This document shows, piece after piece, positions 43,642-52,905 of a stretch of DNA of 64,000 bases. The notes beneath the pieces were generated by a model, which saw only the letters and a list, made by a program, of their open reading frames with translations, was not told the DNA's origin and did not search any database. The translations under genes and the position numbers were made by a program. This stretch comes from Streptomyces roseicoloratus (GTDB lineage: Bacteria; Actinomycetota; Actinomycetes; Streptomycetales; Streptomycetaceae): contig NZ_SDOY01000166.1 of NCBI RefSeq assembly GCF_004117935.1, positions 78,354-142,353 of the forward strand. The letters run 5' to 3'. Position 1 is the stretch's first letter, and every line of letters begins with the position of its first letter.

Positions 43642-44649
43642 TCAGGCCGCGGGGATCTCCGCGAGGCGCACCGGCCGCCGCTCCCGGCGCGACAGCACGC
43701 ACGCCTCCGCGACCCGCAGCGCCTCCAGCGCCTCGGCCCCGTCGCAGGGGTTCTCCCGCTCGCCGCGCACCAGCCGTACGAAGGCGTCCAGCTCCGCCTC
43801 GTACGCCGGGGCGAACCGCTCCAGGAAACCGGGCCACGGCTTGGCGGGCGGCGGCGGGCCCATCGGTTCGACCGACTCCAGCGGAGTGCGCTCGTCCAGA
43901 CCGACCGCCAGCTGCGCCAGCTCCCCGGCCAGCTCCATCCGCACGTCGTAACCGGAGCCGTTGCAGCGGGTCGCGGTCGCCGTCACCAGCGTGCCGTCGT
44001 CCAGCGTGAGCAGGGCGGCGGCCGTGTCCAGGTCGCCCGCCTCCCGGAACATCGCCGGGCCGGCGTCCGAGCCCGTCGCGTACACCTCCACGACCTCGCG
44101 CCCGGTCACCCACCGCACGATGTCGAAGTCGTGCACCATGCAGTCCCGGTAGAGCCCGCCCGACAGCGGCAGGTACGCCGCCGGCGGCGGCGCCGGATCC
44201 GAGCTCGCCGCCCGTACGGTGTGCAGCCGGCCGAGCCGCCCGGCCGCCACGGCCTCCCGCGCCGCCCGGTACCCGGCGTCGAACCGTCGCATGAATCCCA
44301 GCTGCAGCTCGGTGCCGGCCGCCGCGACGGCCCGCAGCGCGCCGAGCGTCCCCGGGACGTCGAGGGCGATCGGCTTCTCGCAGAACGCCGGAAGCCCGGC
44401 CGCCGCGGCCCGCCCGATCAGCTCCGCGTGCGCGGCCGTCGCCGAGGCGATCACCACCGCGTCCAGCGCGTGGTGCGCGAACAGCGCCTCGACCGAAGGC
44501 GCCGCCTCCGCCCCGAGGGCTCCCGCCACCCGTGCGGCCCGCGGCGCGTCGGCGTCCGCCAGGACCAGCGCCCCGACCTCCGGGTGCCGTGCGAGCACCC
44601 CGGCGTGAAACGCCCCGATCCGTCCCGTCCCGACCAGTCCGATCCGCAT
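43642..44649 (-). CDS. Gfo/Idh/MocA oxidoreductase (inositol dehydrogenase-like)
   Basis: 335 residues from ATG 44649. Rossmann motif GLVGTGRIGAFHAGVL, the family Lys in FCEKPIALD, and the substrate-domain His motif DCMVHDFDIVRWV. These suggest an NAD(P)-dependent polyol or sugar dehydrogenase, close to myo-inositol 2-dehydrogenases. It is divergent from the sugar ABC operon at 44825, so it probably oxidises the sugar or cyclitol brought in by that transporter. Confidence 0.9.
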   Translation of the reverse strand: MRIGLVGTGRIGAFHAGVLARHPEVGALVLADADAPRAARVAGALGAEAAPSVEALFAHHALDAVVIASATAAHAELIGRAAAAGLPAFCEKPIALDVPGTLGALRAVAAAGTELQLGFMRRFDAGYRAAREAVAAGRLGRLHTVRAASSDPAPPPAAYLPLSGGLYRDCMVHDFDIVRWVTGREVVEVYATGSDAGPAMFREAGDLDTAAALLTLDDGTLVTATATRCNGSGYDVRMELAGELAQLAVGLDERTPLESVEPMGPPPPAKPWPGFLERFAPAYEAELDAFVRLVRGERENPCDGAEALEALRVAEACVLSRRERRPVRLAEIPAA

Positions 44650-44824
44650 GGCCCCCAAGGTCGTTCGGAACGGACCGGGTGTCAAGGACACGCCCGGCGC
44701 GTTCCGGCCGCCCGTTCGCGGGTAGGACGGACGGGGCCGGTCCCGGGCCCCGCCGAAGATCGGCACGACCCTCATGACCGATACTGCAATGCACGCAGAA
44801 GGACACAAAGGAGGGCACGGCCTC

Positions 44825-45844
44825 GTGACCAGGGTTCGCACAGGAGGGGTACGCGCGGCGGTCGGCGCCGTGCTCGCGGTGGCGCTGACCGCCGCGCTCG
44901 CCGGATGCAGCAGCACCGGCGGCAAGCGCGCGGAGGACGCCCGCAAGGCGGCCGCGGCCCAGGGCCGGGCGGCCGTCGACACCCCCCGCTGGACCTTCGC
45001 CATGATCACCCACTCGGGTGATGGTGACACCTTCTGGGACATCGTCCAGAACGGTGCCAAGCAGGCCGCGGTCAAGGACAACATCAACTTCCTCTACGCC
45101 CACAGCGACGAGGCGCAGCAGCAGGCCCAGCTCATCGACTCGTACGTGGCGAAGAAGGTCGACGGCATCATCGTCACCCTCGCCAAGCCCGACGCGATGA
45201 GGACGGCCGTCGAGAAGGCCGTGAAGGCCGGCATCCCGGTGATCACGGTGAACTCCGGCGCCGAACAGTCCAAGGCCTTCGGCGCCCTCACCCACATCGG
45301 CCAGGACGAGACCGTCGCCGGCGAGGCCGTCGGCGAGGAACTCGACCGGCGCGGCCGCAAGAAGGCCCTGTGCGTCCTGCACGAGCAGGGCAACGTCGGC
45401 CACGAGCAGCGCTGCGCCGGCGCGAAGCAGACCTTCGGCGGCGAGCTGCAGAACCTCTACGTCGACGGCACCAACATGCCCGACGTCCAGGCCTCCATCC
45501 TCGCCAAGCTCCAGTCGGACCCGTCGATCGACGCCGTCGTGACCCTCGGCGCGCCCTTCGCCGACGCCGCCGCCCAGGCCAGGAGGACCGCCGGGAGCAA
45601 GGCCGAGGTCGACACCTTCGACCTCAACGCCAAGGTCGCCTCCGGCCTGGAGTCCGGCACCCTCGGCTTCGCCGTCGACCAGCAGCCGTACCTCCAGGGC
45701 TACCAGGCCGTCGACCTCCTCTGGCTGTACAAGTACAACGCCGACGTCCTCGGCGGCGGCAAGCCGGTCCTCACCGGCCCGCAGATCATCACCAGGGACC
45801 AGGCCGCGGCGCTGAAGGACTACACCGAGCGGGGTACCCGATGA
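44825..45844 (+). CDS. CUT2-type sugar ABC transporter substrate-binding lipoprotein
   Basis: 339 residues. I prefer GTG 44825 over ATG 44774 because a strong AAAGGAGGG (44807-44815) lies 9 bp before it. The signal peptide ends in lipobox LAGC. The mature part is a two-lobed RbsB/XylF-like periplasmic-binding fold (TFAMITHSGDGDTFWDIVQ, then VDGIIVTLAKPDAM and GIPVITVNSG). First gene of an operon SBP-permease-ATPase, overlapping the permease start by ATGA. It binds a pentose, hexose or cyclitol; the exact ligand is unknown. Confidence 0.9.
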   Translation: MTRVRTGGVRAAVGAVLAVALTAALAGCSSTGGKRAEDARKAAAAQGRAAVDTPRWTFAMITHSGDGDTFWDIVQNGAKQAAVKDNINFLYAHSDEAQQQAQLIDSYVAKKVDGIIVTLAKPDAMRTAVEKAVKAGIPVITVNSGAEQSKAFGALTHIGQDETVAGEAVGEELDRRGRKKALCVLHEQGNVGHEQRCAGAKQTFGGELQNLYVDGTNMPDVQASILAKLQSDPSIDAVVTLGAPFADAAAQARRTAGSKAEVDTFDLNAKVASGLESGTLGFAVDQQPYLQGYQAVDLLWLYKYNADVLGGGKPVLTGPQIITRDQAAALKDYTERGTR

Positions 45845-46896
45845 GCGCCGCCTCCCCGCCCTCGGACGGCCTCGACCACGTCGACGAACGGCTGCTGCGC
45901 ACCTCGCCGCTGAAGAAGCTCCTCGCCCGGCCCGAGCTCGGCTCGGTCGTCGGCGCCGTCGCCGTCTTCCTCTTCTTCTCGATCGTCGCCGACGGCTTCC
46001 TGCGGGCCTCCAGCCTCGGCACGGTGCTCTACGCGGCCTCCACCATCGGGATCATGGCCGTACCGGTCGCCCTGCTGATGATCGGCGGCGAGTTCGACCT
46101 GTCGGCCGGTGTGCTCGTCACCACCTCGGCGCTCGTCTCGTCGATGTTCAGCTACCAGATGACCGCGAACGTGTGGGTCGGCGTCGGCGTCTCGCTGCTC
46201 GTGACCCTCGCCATCGGCGCGTTCAACGGCTTCATGCTGACCCGCAGCAAGCTGCCCAGCTTCATCATCACGCTCGGCACCTTCCTCATGCTGACCGGGC
46301 TGAACCTCGGCTTCACCAAGCTGATCGGCGGCACCGTCTCCACCAAGTCGATCGCCGACATGGAGGGCTTCCCCTCCGCCCGCGAGCTCTTCGCGTCGAC
46401 CTGGACGGTCGGCGGCGTCGAGCTCAAGGTGACCATCCTCTGGTGGTTCGCCCTGGTCGCCGTCGCCACCTGGATCCTGCTGCGCACCCGGTTCGGCAAC
46501 TGGATCTTCGCCGTCGGCGGCGGCGCCGACGCCGCCCGCGCGGTCGGCGTCCCGGTCCGCAGGACCAAGATCGGCCTCTACCTGGGCGTGGCCTTCTGCG
46601 CCTGGATCTCGGGCCAGCACCTGCTCTTCTCGTTCGACGTCGTCCAGTCCGGCGAGGGCGTCGGCAACGAGCTGATCTACATCATCGCGGCCGTCATCGG
46701 CGGCTGCCTGATCACCGGCGGCTACGGCTCCGCCATCGGCTCCGCGGTCGGCGCGTTCCTCTTCGGCATGACCGGCAAGGGCATCGTGTACGCCGAGTGG
46801 AACCCCGACTGGTTCACGTTCTTCCTCGGCGCGATGCTGCTGCTCGCGACGCTCCTAAACGCCTGGATCCGCAAGCGCGTGGAGGCCGTCAAGTGA
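45841..46896 (+). CDS. CUT2 sugar ABC transporter permease
   Basis: 351 residues with about ten membrane helices, as in RbsC/XylH. The family motif GGEFDLSAG (GGIDLSVG in RbsC) and SKLPSFIITLGT are visible, and the C-terminal TM reads FTFFLGAMLLLATLLNAWI. It overlaps both neighbours (ATGA before, GTGA after), so the operon is tightly translated. Confidence 0.93.
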   Translation: MSAASPPSDGLDHVDERLLRTSPLKKLLARPELGSVVGAVAVFLFFSIVADGFLRASSLGTVLYAASTIGIMAVPVALLMIGGEFDLSAGVLVTTSALVSSMFSYQMTANVWVGVGVSLLVTLAIGAFNGFMLTRSKLPSFIITLGTFLMLTGLNLGFTKLIGGTVSTKSIADMEGFPSARELFASTWTVGGVELKVTILWWFALVAVATWILLRTRFGNWIFAVGGGADAARAVGVPVRRTKIGLYLGVAFCAWISGQHLLFSFDVVQSGEGVGNELIYIIAAVIGGCLITGGYGSAIGSAVGAFLFGMTGKGIVYAEWNPDWFTFFLGAMLLLATLLNAWIRKRVEAVK

Positions 46897-47720
46897 CCAC
46901 CGAAGCCCGTACGGCCACGGAAGCCCGGCCGCCGCTCGTCGAGCTCGACGGCGTCAGCAAGTACTACGGCAACATCCGCGCCCTCGAAGGCGTCTCCCTG
47001 CGGGTCGACGCCGGAGCGATCACCTGCGTCCTCGGCGACAACGGCGCCGGCAAGTCCACCCTCATCAAGATCGTCGCCGGACTGCACCGGCACGACGCCG
47101 GCACCTTCCGCGTCGAGGGCGAGGAGCTCACCCTCGGCAGCCCGCGCGAGGCCCTGGACCGCGGCATCGCCACCGTCTACCAGGACCTCGCGGTCGTCCC
47201 GCTGATGCCCGTCTGGCGCAACTTCTTCCTCGGCTCCGAGCCCACCCGAGGCAAGGGCCCCTTCAAGCGCCTCGACGTCGCGCTGATGCGCGAGACCACC
47301 CGTACGGCGCTGCTGCGCATGGGCATCGACCTGCGCGACGTGGACCAGCCCATCGGCACCCTCTCCGGCGGCGAGCGGCAGTGCGTGGCCATCGCCCGGG
47401 CCGTCCACTTCGGCGCCAAGGTCCTGGTCCTCGACGAGCCGACCGCCGCGCTCGGCGTCAAGCAGTCCGGAGTCGTCCTGAAGTACGTGGCGGCCGCACG
47501 TGACGAGGGCCTCGGCGTGGTCCTCATCACCCACAACCCGCACCACGCCTACCTCGTCGGAGATCGTTTCGTGCTGCTCAAGCGCGGAGTGACGGCGGGC
47601 AGCCACACCAAGAACTCCGTCACCCTGGACGAGTTGACCCGCCAGATGGCCGGCGGCAGCGAGCTGGAAGACCTGCGCCACGAACTGGAACGACCGGCCG
47701 GCCCGCCGTCCGCTTCGTGA
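46893..47720 (+). CDS. CUT2 sugar ABC transporter ATPase (single domain)
   Basis: 275 residues from GTG 46893. Walker A GDNGAGKST, signature LSGGERQCV, Walker B VLVLDEPTAAL, H-loop ITHNP. It has one nucleotide-binding domain where RbsA has two in tandem, so it should work as a homodimer like FrcA. The D-loop region GVKQSG follows Walker B. The following kinase gene starts 36 bp later. Confidence 0.93.
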   Translation: MTTEARTATEARPPLVELDGVSKYYGNIRALEGVSLRVDAGAITCVLGDNGAGKSTLIKIVAGLHRHDAGTFRVEGEELTLGSPREALDRGIATVYQDLAVVPLMPVWRNFFLGSEPTRGKGPFKRLDVALMRETTRTALLRMGIDLRDVDQPIGTLSGGERQCVAIARAVHFGAKVLVLDEPTAALGVKQSGVVLKYVAAARDEGLGVVLITHNPHHAYLVGDRFVLLKRGVTAGSHTKNSVTLDELTRQMAGGSELEDLRHELERPAGPPSAS

Positions 47721-47756
47721 CGCGCCCCTCACACCCCGCCTGGCAGAATCGAGCCG

Positions 47757-48938
47757 ATGAGTACCTACCGTGACCTGACCCAGCGCGCCTCCGCCCGCGG
47801 CACGGTCCTGCGGACCGTCGGCCCCCGGGAACGGCGCTCGCACCTGTCCGCGCCCCGGGTGCCGACCGTCGGCATCGACATCGGCGGCACGAAGGTGATG
47901 GCCGGGGTCGTCGACGCGGACGGGAACATCCTGGAGAAGGTCCGCACCGAGACGCCCGACAAGTCCAAGAGCCCCAAGGTCGTCGAGGACACCATCGTCG
48001 AGCTGGTCCTGGACCTCTCCGACCGTCACGACGTGCACGCCGTCGGCATCGGCGCGGCCGGCTGGGTCGACGCCGACCGGGCCCGGGTGCTCTTCGCCCC
48101 CCACCTCGCCTGGCGCAACGAACCGCTGCGCGACGCCCTCCAGGACCGGCTCGCCGTCCCCGTCATGGTGGACAACGACGCCAACACCGCCGCCTGGGCC
48201 GAGTGGCGCTTCGGCGCCGGCCGCGGCGAGGACCACCTCGTCATGATCACCCTCGGCACCGGCATCGGCGGCGCCATCCTGGAGGACGGCCGGGTCAAGC
48301 GCGGCAAGTACGGGGTCGCCGGCGAGTTCGGCCACATGCAGGTCGTCCCCGGCGGCCACCGCTGCCCCTGCGGCAACCGCGGCTGCTGGGAGCAGTACAG
48401 CTCCGGCAACGCGCTGGTCCGCGAGGCCCGCGAGCTGGCCGCCGCCGACTCCCCGGTGGCGTACGGCATCATCGAACGGGTCAAGGGCAACGTCCCCGAC
48501 ATCACCGGCCCGCTCATCACCGAGCTGGCCCGCGAGGGCGACGCCATGTGCGTCGAGCTCCTGGAGGACATCGGCCAGTGGCTCGGCGTCGGCATCGCCA
48601 ACCTCGCCGCCGCCCTCGACCCCTCCTGCTTCGTCATCGGCGGCGGCGTCTCGGCCGCCGACGACCTGCTCATCGGCCCCGCCAGGGACGCCTTCCGCCG
48701 CCACCTCACCGGCCGCGGCTACCGCCCCGAGGCCCGGATCGCCCGCGCCCAGCTCGGCCCCGAGGCCGGCATGGTCGGTGCCGCCGACCTCGCCCGGCTC
48801 GTCGCCCGGCGCTTCCGCCGGGCCAACCGCCGCCGGGTCGAGCGCTACGAACGCTACGGCCGCTACGCGCAGGTCCTGCGCGGCGGCACGCCCGACCGTG
48901 CCCCCCGCACCACCCAGGACCCGGACCCGCAGTCATGA
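47757..48938 (+). CDS. ROK-family sugar kinase
   Basis: 393 residues from ATG 47757. The phosphate-1 motif DIGGTKVMAGVVD, the catalytic Asp in VMVDNDANTAAWAEW, the ATP loop GTGIGGAIL and the zinc motif CPCGNRGCWEQYSSG (ROK signature CxCGxxGCxE) are present. Two Arg-rich regions extend both ends (residues 8-32 and 355-393). It lies after the sugar transporter, which suggests phosphorylation of the imported sugar. Confidence 0.92.
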   Translation: MSTYRDLTQRASARGTVLRTVGPRERRSHLSAPRVPTVGIDIGGTKVMAGVVDADGNILEKVRTETPDKSKSPKVVEDTIVELVLDLSDRHDVHAVGIGAAGWVDADRARVLFAPHLAWRNEPLRDALQDRLAVPVMVDNDANTAAWAEWRFGAGRGEDHLVMITLGTGIGGAILEDGRVKRGKYGVAGEFGHMQVVPGGHRCPCGNRGCWEQYSSGNALVREARELAAADSPVAYGIIERVKGNVPDITGPLITELAREGDAMCVELLEDIGQWLGVGIANLAAALDPSCFVIGGGVSAADDLLIGPARDAFRRHLTGRGYRPEARIARAQLGPEAGMVGAADLARLVARRFRRANRRRVERYERYGRYAQVLRGGTPDRAPRTTQDPDPQS

Positions 48939-49534
48939 CCGTGCCCCACCCGACCCTGCCGCCCGAGCACTCCGCACCGCCGCCCGAGCGGCCCGCCGGC
49001 CGGCTCCCCGAGGACCGCGCGCACATGGTGCGCCGCCGGATCCTCACCCTGCTCACCATCGTGCTGCTCATCGGCATCCCGGCCGGCTATCTGATGATCT
49101 CCGCGGGCCAGAGCCGCGACAGCGGCCGGGACAAGGAGCGCGAGTCCTCGGTCGTCGGGCTCCAGGACAACCGGCCCTCCCAGATGAAGCGCAACGTCTT
49201 CGAGATCCCGGTTCCCTCCGACGCGTGGAACGTCGCCTACTACGAGACCAGCAACTGGAAGACCAGCCGGCTCTACGTCCAGTTCACGACGACCGCCACC
49301 GGCCTCGACACCTTCCTCCACGACAGCGGCACCGGCCGCGACGCGCTGACGCCCGGCGAGGTGTCCGTCAGCGACCGCGACGCCGACATCGTCGGATGGG
49401 ACTTCACCCCCGACCGCGGCTGGTCCGGCGCCACGGTGACCCGCGAGCGCCCCCGCCCCACCAGCGACATCACGGTCGACCTCACGGACCCCGCCTTCCC
49501 GCGCGTGTACGTGGTGTCCGCGACGTCTCCCTGA
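48935..49534 (+). CDS. Membrane-anchored hypothetical protein
   Basis: 199 residues. It starts at ATG 48935 overlapping the kinase stop (ATGA). A Pro-rich cytoplasmic N terminus precedes one membrane helix (RRRILTLLTIVLLIGIPAG, about residues 32-52); the remaining ~140 residues should be outside and look like a beta-rich domain with many Trp/Tyr (DAWNVAYYETSNW, DADIVGWDF). No family recognised; co-translation with the sugar operon suggests an envelope role linked to it. Confidence 0.7.
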   Translation: MTVPHPTLPPEHSAPPPERPAGRLPEDRAHMVRRRILTLLTIVLLIGIPAGYLMISAGQSRDSGRDKERESSVVGLQDNRPSQMKRNVFEIPVPSDAWNVAYYETSNWKTSRLYVQFTTTATGLDTFLHDSGTGRDALTPGEVSVSDRDADIVGWDFTPDRGWSGATVTRERPRPTSDITVDLTDPAFPRVYVVSATSP

Positions 49535-49978
49535 GTGCCGAGGCGCACTCCAGGGTGCCGGCAGCGGGCCCGGAGCCGCAGGCCGCCTGCCTGCCGATCC
49601 GGGCCCCTCCGGGGCCCGCGGGACCCCGGACCGCGAGCCCCGAGCCCGCCGCGCTCCGGGCCCGTGAGCGCCCCGGCCCTGCTTGTGAAGCTTCCGCGGG
49701 GATTCCGCCAAGGAGATCGAGCGCGCTCGTGAGTCTTTGACGGGGATTCCCCGTGGTCCACCGGGCGAGCCTGCCTCGCACGTCCGCTCGAACTCGTCGG
49801 TAACCCGTCCTGGCCTGCCGTAACGCCCGGAAGAGGGCCCCCGTCGGCCCGGCTGCCGCGTCAAGACGGCCGGGTATGGTCGGCCCGGTTCACTCACCCG
49901 GGTGAAACCCGTCGGGGGACTTCGTACGGGACATGCGCACGGCAAGACGACCGAGGACGTTCGAGGCGAGGCACACGG
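49535..49978. other. Gene-free interval before the flavohemoglobin gene
   Basis: About 440 bp with no supported gene. It contains a direct repeat of GGGGATTCC at about 49697 and 49742, TATGGT at 49874-49879 that could be a -10 box, and a perfect 12-bp palindrome TCACCCGGGTGA at 49894-49905 that may be an operator or the start of the flavohemoglobin leader. Confidence 0.4.
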
Positions 49979-51196
49979 ATGGATGGTCCGCACACCACGT
50001 CGGCCGACGGCGGTCGCGGGGGAGGCTGGTTCGGGGACGGTCCGGCGGGGCCGGACGCCGCCGTCGAGGACACCTCCGACGCCGGACTGCTGCGCCGCAC
50101 CATGGCCGAGATCGAGCCGGTCGCCGACAAGGCGATCGCCCACTTCTACGCCCTGCTCTTCCTCCGCCACCCCGAGGTGCGGGAGCTCTTCCCCGCAGCG
50201 ATGGACACCCAGCGCGACCGGCTCTTCAAGGCGCTGCTCACGGCCGCGACCCACGCGGACGACCCCGCCGCGCTCACCGGGTACCTGACCCGGCTCGGCT
50301 GCGGACACCGGAAGTACGGGACGCTGCCCGGCCACTACCCGGCCGTCGGCGAGGCGCTCATCGGCGCCCTGGCCCTCCACGCGCCGCGCACCTGGGGACC
50401 GAGGACCGAGGCGGCGTGGGTGAGCGCGTACACCACCGTCTCCCAGATCATGATCGACGCGGCCGCCGCCGACGAGCTCCGCGCCCCCGCCTGGTGGCAC
50501 GCCGAGGTCGTCGCGCACGAGCGGCGGACGCCCGACATCGCCGTCGTCACCGTCAGGCCCGACCAGCCGTACCCCTTCCTCGCCGGCCAGTACACCGCCC
50601 TCGAGACGCCCTGGTGGCCGCGCGTCTGGCGGCACTACTCCTTCGCCTCCGCGCCCCGCCCGGACGGACTGCTCTCGTTCCACGTGAAGGCCGTGCCGGC
50701 CGGCTGGGTGTCGAACGCGCTCGTCCACCGCGCCCGCCCCGGCGACGTCCTCCGCCTCGGCCCGCCCACGGGCTCCATGACCGTGGACCACACGCGCGAC
50801 AGCGCCCTGCTGTGCCTCGGCGGCGGCACCGGCATCGCCCCCATCAAGGCGCTGGTCGAGGACGTGGCCCGGCACGGCCGGCGGCGGACCGTCGACGTGT
50901 TCTACGGCGCCCGCAGCGGCCACGACCTGTACGACATCGACACCATGCTGCGCCTCCAGCAGTCCCACCCGTGGCTGTCCGTCCACCCCGTCCTCGACGA
51001 CGACGCGGCCGGACTGCCCACCGGCGGCCTGCCGCAGGCCGTGCGCGCCTCGGGGCCATGGGACGCGCACGACGCGTACCTGTCCGGCCCGCCGGGACTC
51101 ATCCGGCGCGGGGTCGACGCCCTCGTCGGCATCGGCATCCCGGCCGGGCGCATCCGACACGACTCCCTCGAAGAACTGGCCGGAGCCGCGAGTTGA
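49979..51196 (+). CDS. hmp: Flavohemoglobin-like protein
   Basis: 405 residues: globin domain (about 30-165, with the proximal His in LGCGHRKYG), FAD-binding domain (RHYSFAS) and NAD-binding domain (GGGTGIAPIKA, then YLSGPPGLI). The family detoxifies nitric oxide to nitrate. An extra ~28-residue Gly/Asp-rich N terminus precedes the globin. The distal residues follow AHFYALLF. The gene overlaps the next one by 4 bp with a TTG start, so the two are co-translated. The symbol is used by family similarity. Confidence 0.88.
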   Translation: MDGPHTTSADGGRGGGWFGDGPAGPDAAVEDTSDAGLLRRTMAEIEPVADKAIAHFYALLFLRHPEVRELFPAAMDTQRDRLFKALLTAATHADDPAALTGYLTRLGCGHRKYGTLPGHYPAVGEALIGALALHAPRTWGPRTEAAWVSAYTTVSQIMIDAAAADELRAPAWWHAEVVAHERRTPDIAVVTVRPDQPYPFLAGQYTALETPWWPRVWRHYSFASAPRPDGLLSFHVKAVPAGWVSNALVHRARPGDVLRLGPPTGSMTVDHTRDSALLCLGGGTGIAPIKALVEDVARHGRRRTVDVFYGARSGHDLYDIDTMLRLQQSHPWLSVHPVLDDDAAGLPTGGLPQAVRASGPWDAHDAYLSGPPGLIRRGVDALVGIGIPAGRIRHDSLEELAGAAS

Positions 51197-52002
51197 GCAC
51201 CTTCGAACACGCCGCGTACCCGCACGACCACCCGCCCGTACGCACCACCCGCCCGGGCAGCGACGGCGAACACCTCGTGCAGCAGCGCATGGGCAGCACC
51301 GGGCGCGCCGACCGCTTCTACGCCGACCAGGTCCTCGACCGGCTCAACGCCCGGATGCGGGAGTTCGCGGCGGAGCAGGAGATGTTCTTCCTCGCCACGG
51401 CCGACCGGCACGGCGAGTGCGACAACACCTTCCGCGCCGGGCCGGTGGGCTTCCTCCACGTCCTCGACGACAGGACCCTCGCCTACCCCGAGTACCGTGG
51501 CAACGGCGTCCACGCGAGCCTCGGCAACATCGAGGAGAACCCGCACGTCGGCCTCCTCATGGTGGACTTCCTGCGGCACCGGATCGGTCTGCACGTCAAC
51601 GGGCGGGCCCGGATCGTCGCCGACGAGGAGATGCGCCGCACCCGGCACGGGCTCGGGACCGACCCCGTGCCCGGCCGCCGGTCCCTGGTGTGGGTGGAGG
51701 TCACGGTCGAGGAGGCGTACATCCACTGCGCCAAGCACATCCCGCACCTGCAGAAGGTCCCGGCGGGCGGCGCCGGACGTCCGTGGGGCACGGACGACGC
51801 GAAGCGCAAGGGCGGGGACTTCTTCGGCGCGGCCGCCGACGCGCCGCGCCGCGGCCCCTTCCTGCCGCCGCCGCGCGCGGACGCGGCCACCTGGCGGGCC
51901 GAGGCCGCACGGCTCCTGGCGCGGGCCGAACGGCACGGCGGCGACGCGGACACGAGGTCTCCCGCCTTCAGCGGCTGGTTCAGCCGGACGTCGGCCGTCT
52001 GA
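51193..52002 (+). CDS. PPOX-class FMN split-barrel protein
   Basis: 269 residues from TTG 51193; the overlap TTGA with the flavohemoglobin stop supports this start, and the N terminus STFEHAAYPHDHPPVR is typical for the family. The split-barrel core runs over EMFFLATADRHGECDNTFRAGPVGFLHVLDD to NPHVGLLMVDFLRHRIGLHVNGRARIV, with IHCAKHIPHL near the dimer interface. Members bind FMN, F420 or heme and often reduce small molecules. Coupling to a flavohemoglobin suggests a shared role against nitrosative or oxidative stress. Exact cofactor unknown. Confidence 0.85.
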   Translation: MSTFEHAAYPHDHPPVRTTRPGSDGEHLVQQRMGSTGRADRFYADQVLDRLNARMREFAAEQEMFFLATADRHGECDNTFRAGPVGFLHVLDDRTLAYPEYRGNGVHASLGNIEENPHVGLLMVDFLRHRIGLHVNGRARIVADEEMRRTRHGLGTDPVPGRRSLVWVEVTVEEAYIHCAKHIPHLQKVPAGGAGRPWGTDDAKRKGGDFFGAAADAPRRGPFLPPPRADAATWRAEAARLLARAERHGGDADTRSPAFSGWFSRTSAV

Positions 52003-52210
52003 GGCCCGCCGCCGGACGCCGGCCGTCCGCGGGGCTCTGCCGGAGACGCTGCCGTCCGGGGCCCGCCGCCGGCACTCCGGCGCGAAACGGAACCTCGCCA
52101 ATCCGCCGAACGTCTCGACGGAAGCGCTTCCGGTGGGCAAAACTGTCCCCCAACTGGCCGAAGAGAAGGCCTAGTTGAACGTCATCTGTCGATGTACGGG
52201 GGGATATGGC

Positions 52211-52771
52211 ATGGCAAGAACCGGCTACAGATGGTCGGCACGTCTCGCGGGAGTGGTGGCGGGAGCGGTACTGATCGCCGGCGGGACGGCCGGCGTCACG
52301 TACGCGGCCGACGCCACCGGCACGGACGTACGCGCCGAGACGACCTGGCTTCCCACGGTCGAGATCAACAACACCTTCGCGGTGGTCGCGACCCCGCATC
52401 CGGACACCGTCGGCTGCGACGGCTTCCAGGTGACCGGGTCGGGCAGCTCCCTGGGCAAGCCGCTCGGCAACGGCGGCACCTGGTCGCAGACCGAGACGGC
52501 GTGCAAGGCGACCATCCCCGGCAAGTGGGACATCAAGGGGACCGGGACGATCACGGAGCCCAACGGCGAGAAGCTCACCATCAGTTACAGCCTCACCGCA
52601 CCGGTGACCACGGACACCATGGTCTACCCGACCGGCACGTTCACCATCACCGGAAGCACCGGCAACTGGGCGTTCGCCCGCGGCGGCGGCAAGATGAGCG
52701 CCCGCGTGAACATGCTGGACCACTCCCGCGTCACCAGCATGCTGGTGGGCGACATCGAGTACCTGGGCTGA
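52211..52771 (+). CDS. Secreted hypothetical protein
   Basis: 186 residues from ATG 52211 with GGGGGG 7 bp upstream. A Sec signal peptide (about residues 1-32, cut near TYA|AD) is followed by a ~150-residue beta-rich domain with two Cys that could form a disulfide, and repeated Gly-Thr-Thr/Thr-Gly-Ser strands (GTFTITGSTGNWAFARGGG). That resembles allene-oxide-cyclase-like barrels, but I cannot make the call. No paralogue in the window. Confidence 0.75.
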   Translation: MARTGYRWSARLAGVVAGAVLIAGGTAGVTYAADATGTDVRAETTWLPTVEINNTFAVVATPHPDTVGCDGFQVTGSGSSLGKPLGNGGTWSQTETACKATIPGKWDIKGTGTITEPNGEKLTISYSLTAPVTTDTMVYPTGTFTITGSTGNWAFARGGGKMSARVNMLDHSRVTSMLVGDIEYLG

Positions 52772-52905
52772 TCCCGCACCCTGTTCCGACCGTGGCGGGC
52801 GACGGCATGCCGTCGTCACCCGCCACCACCCGCACGTCCGCGCAGCCGGCTCCGCCATCGGGGCCGGCTGCGTCCTTCTTCCCGCACCGTCAAGGAGGCC
52901 GCACC

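Noticed and set aside
44774..44824. ATG 44774 as the sugar-binding lipoprotein start
   Set aside because: It adds 17 polar residues before a standard lipoprotein signal peptide, and the strong AAAGGAGGG fits GTG 44825.
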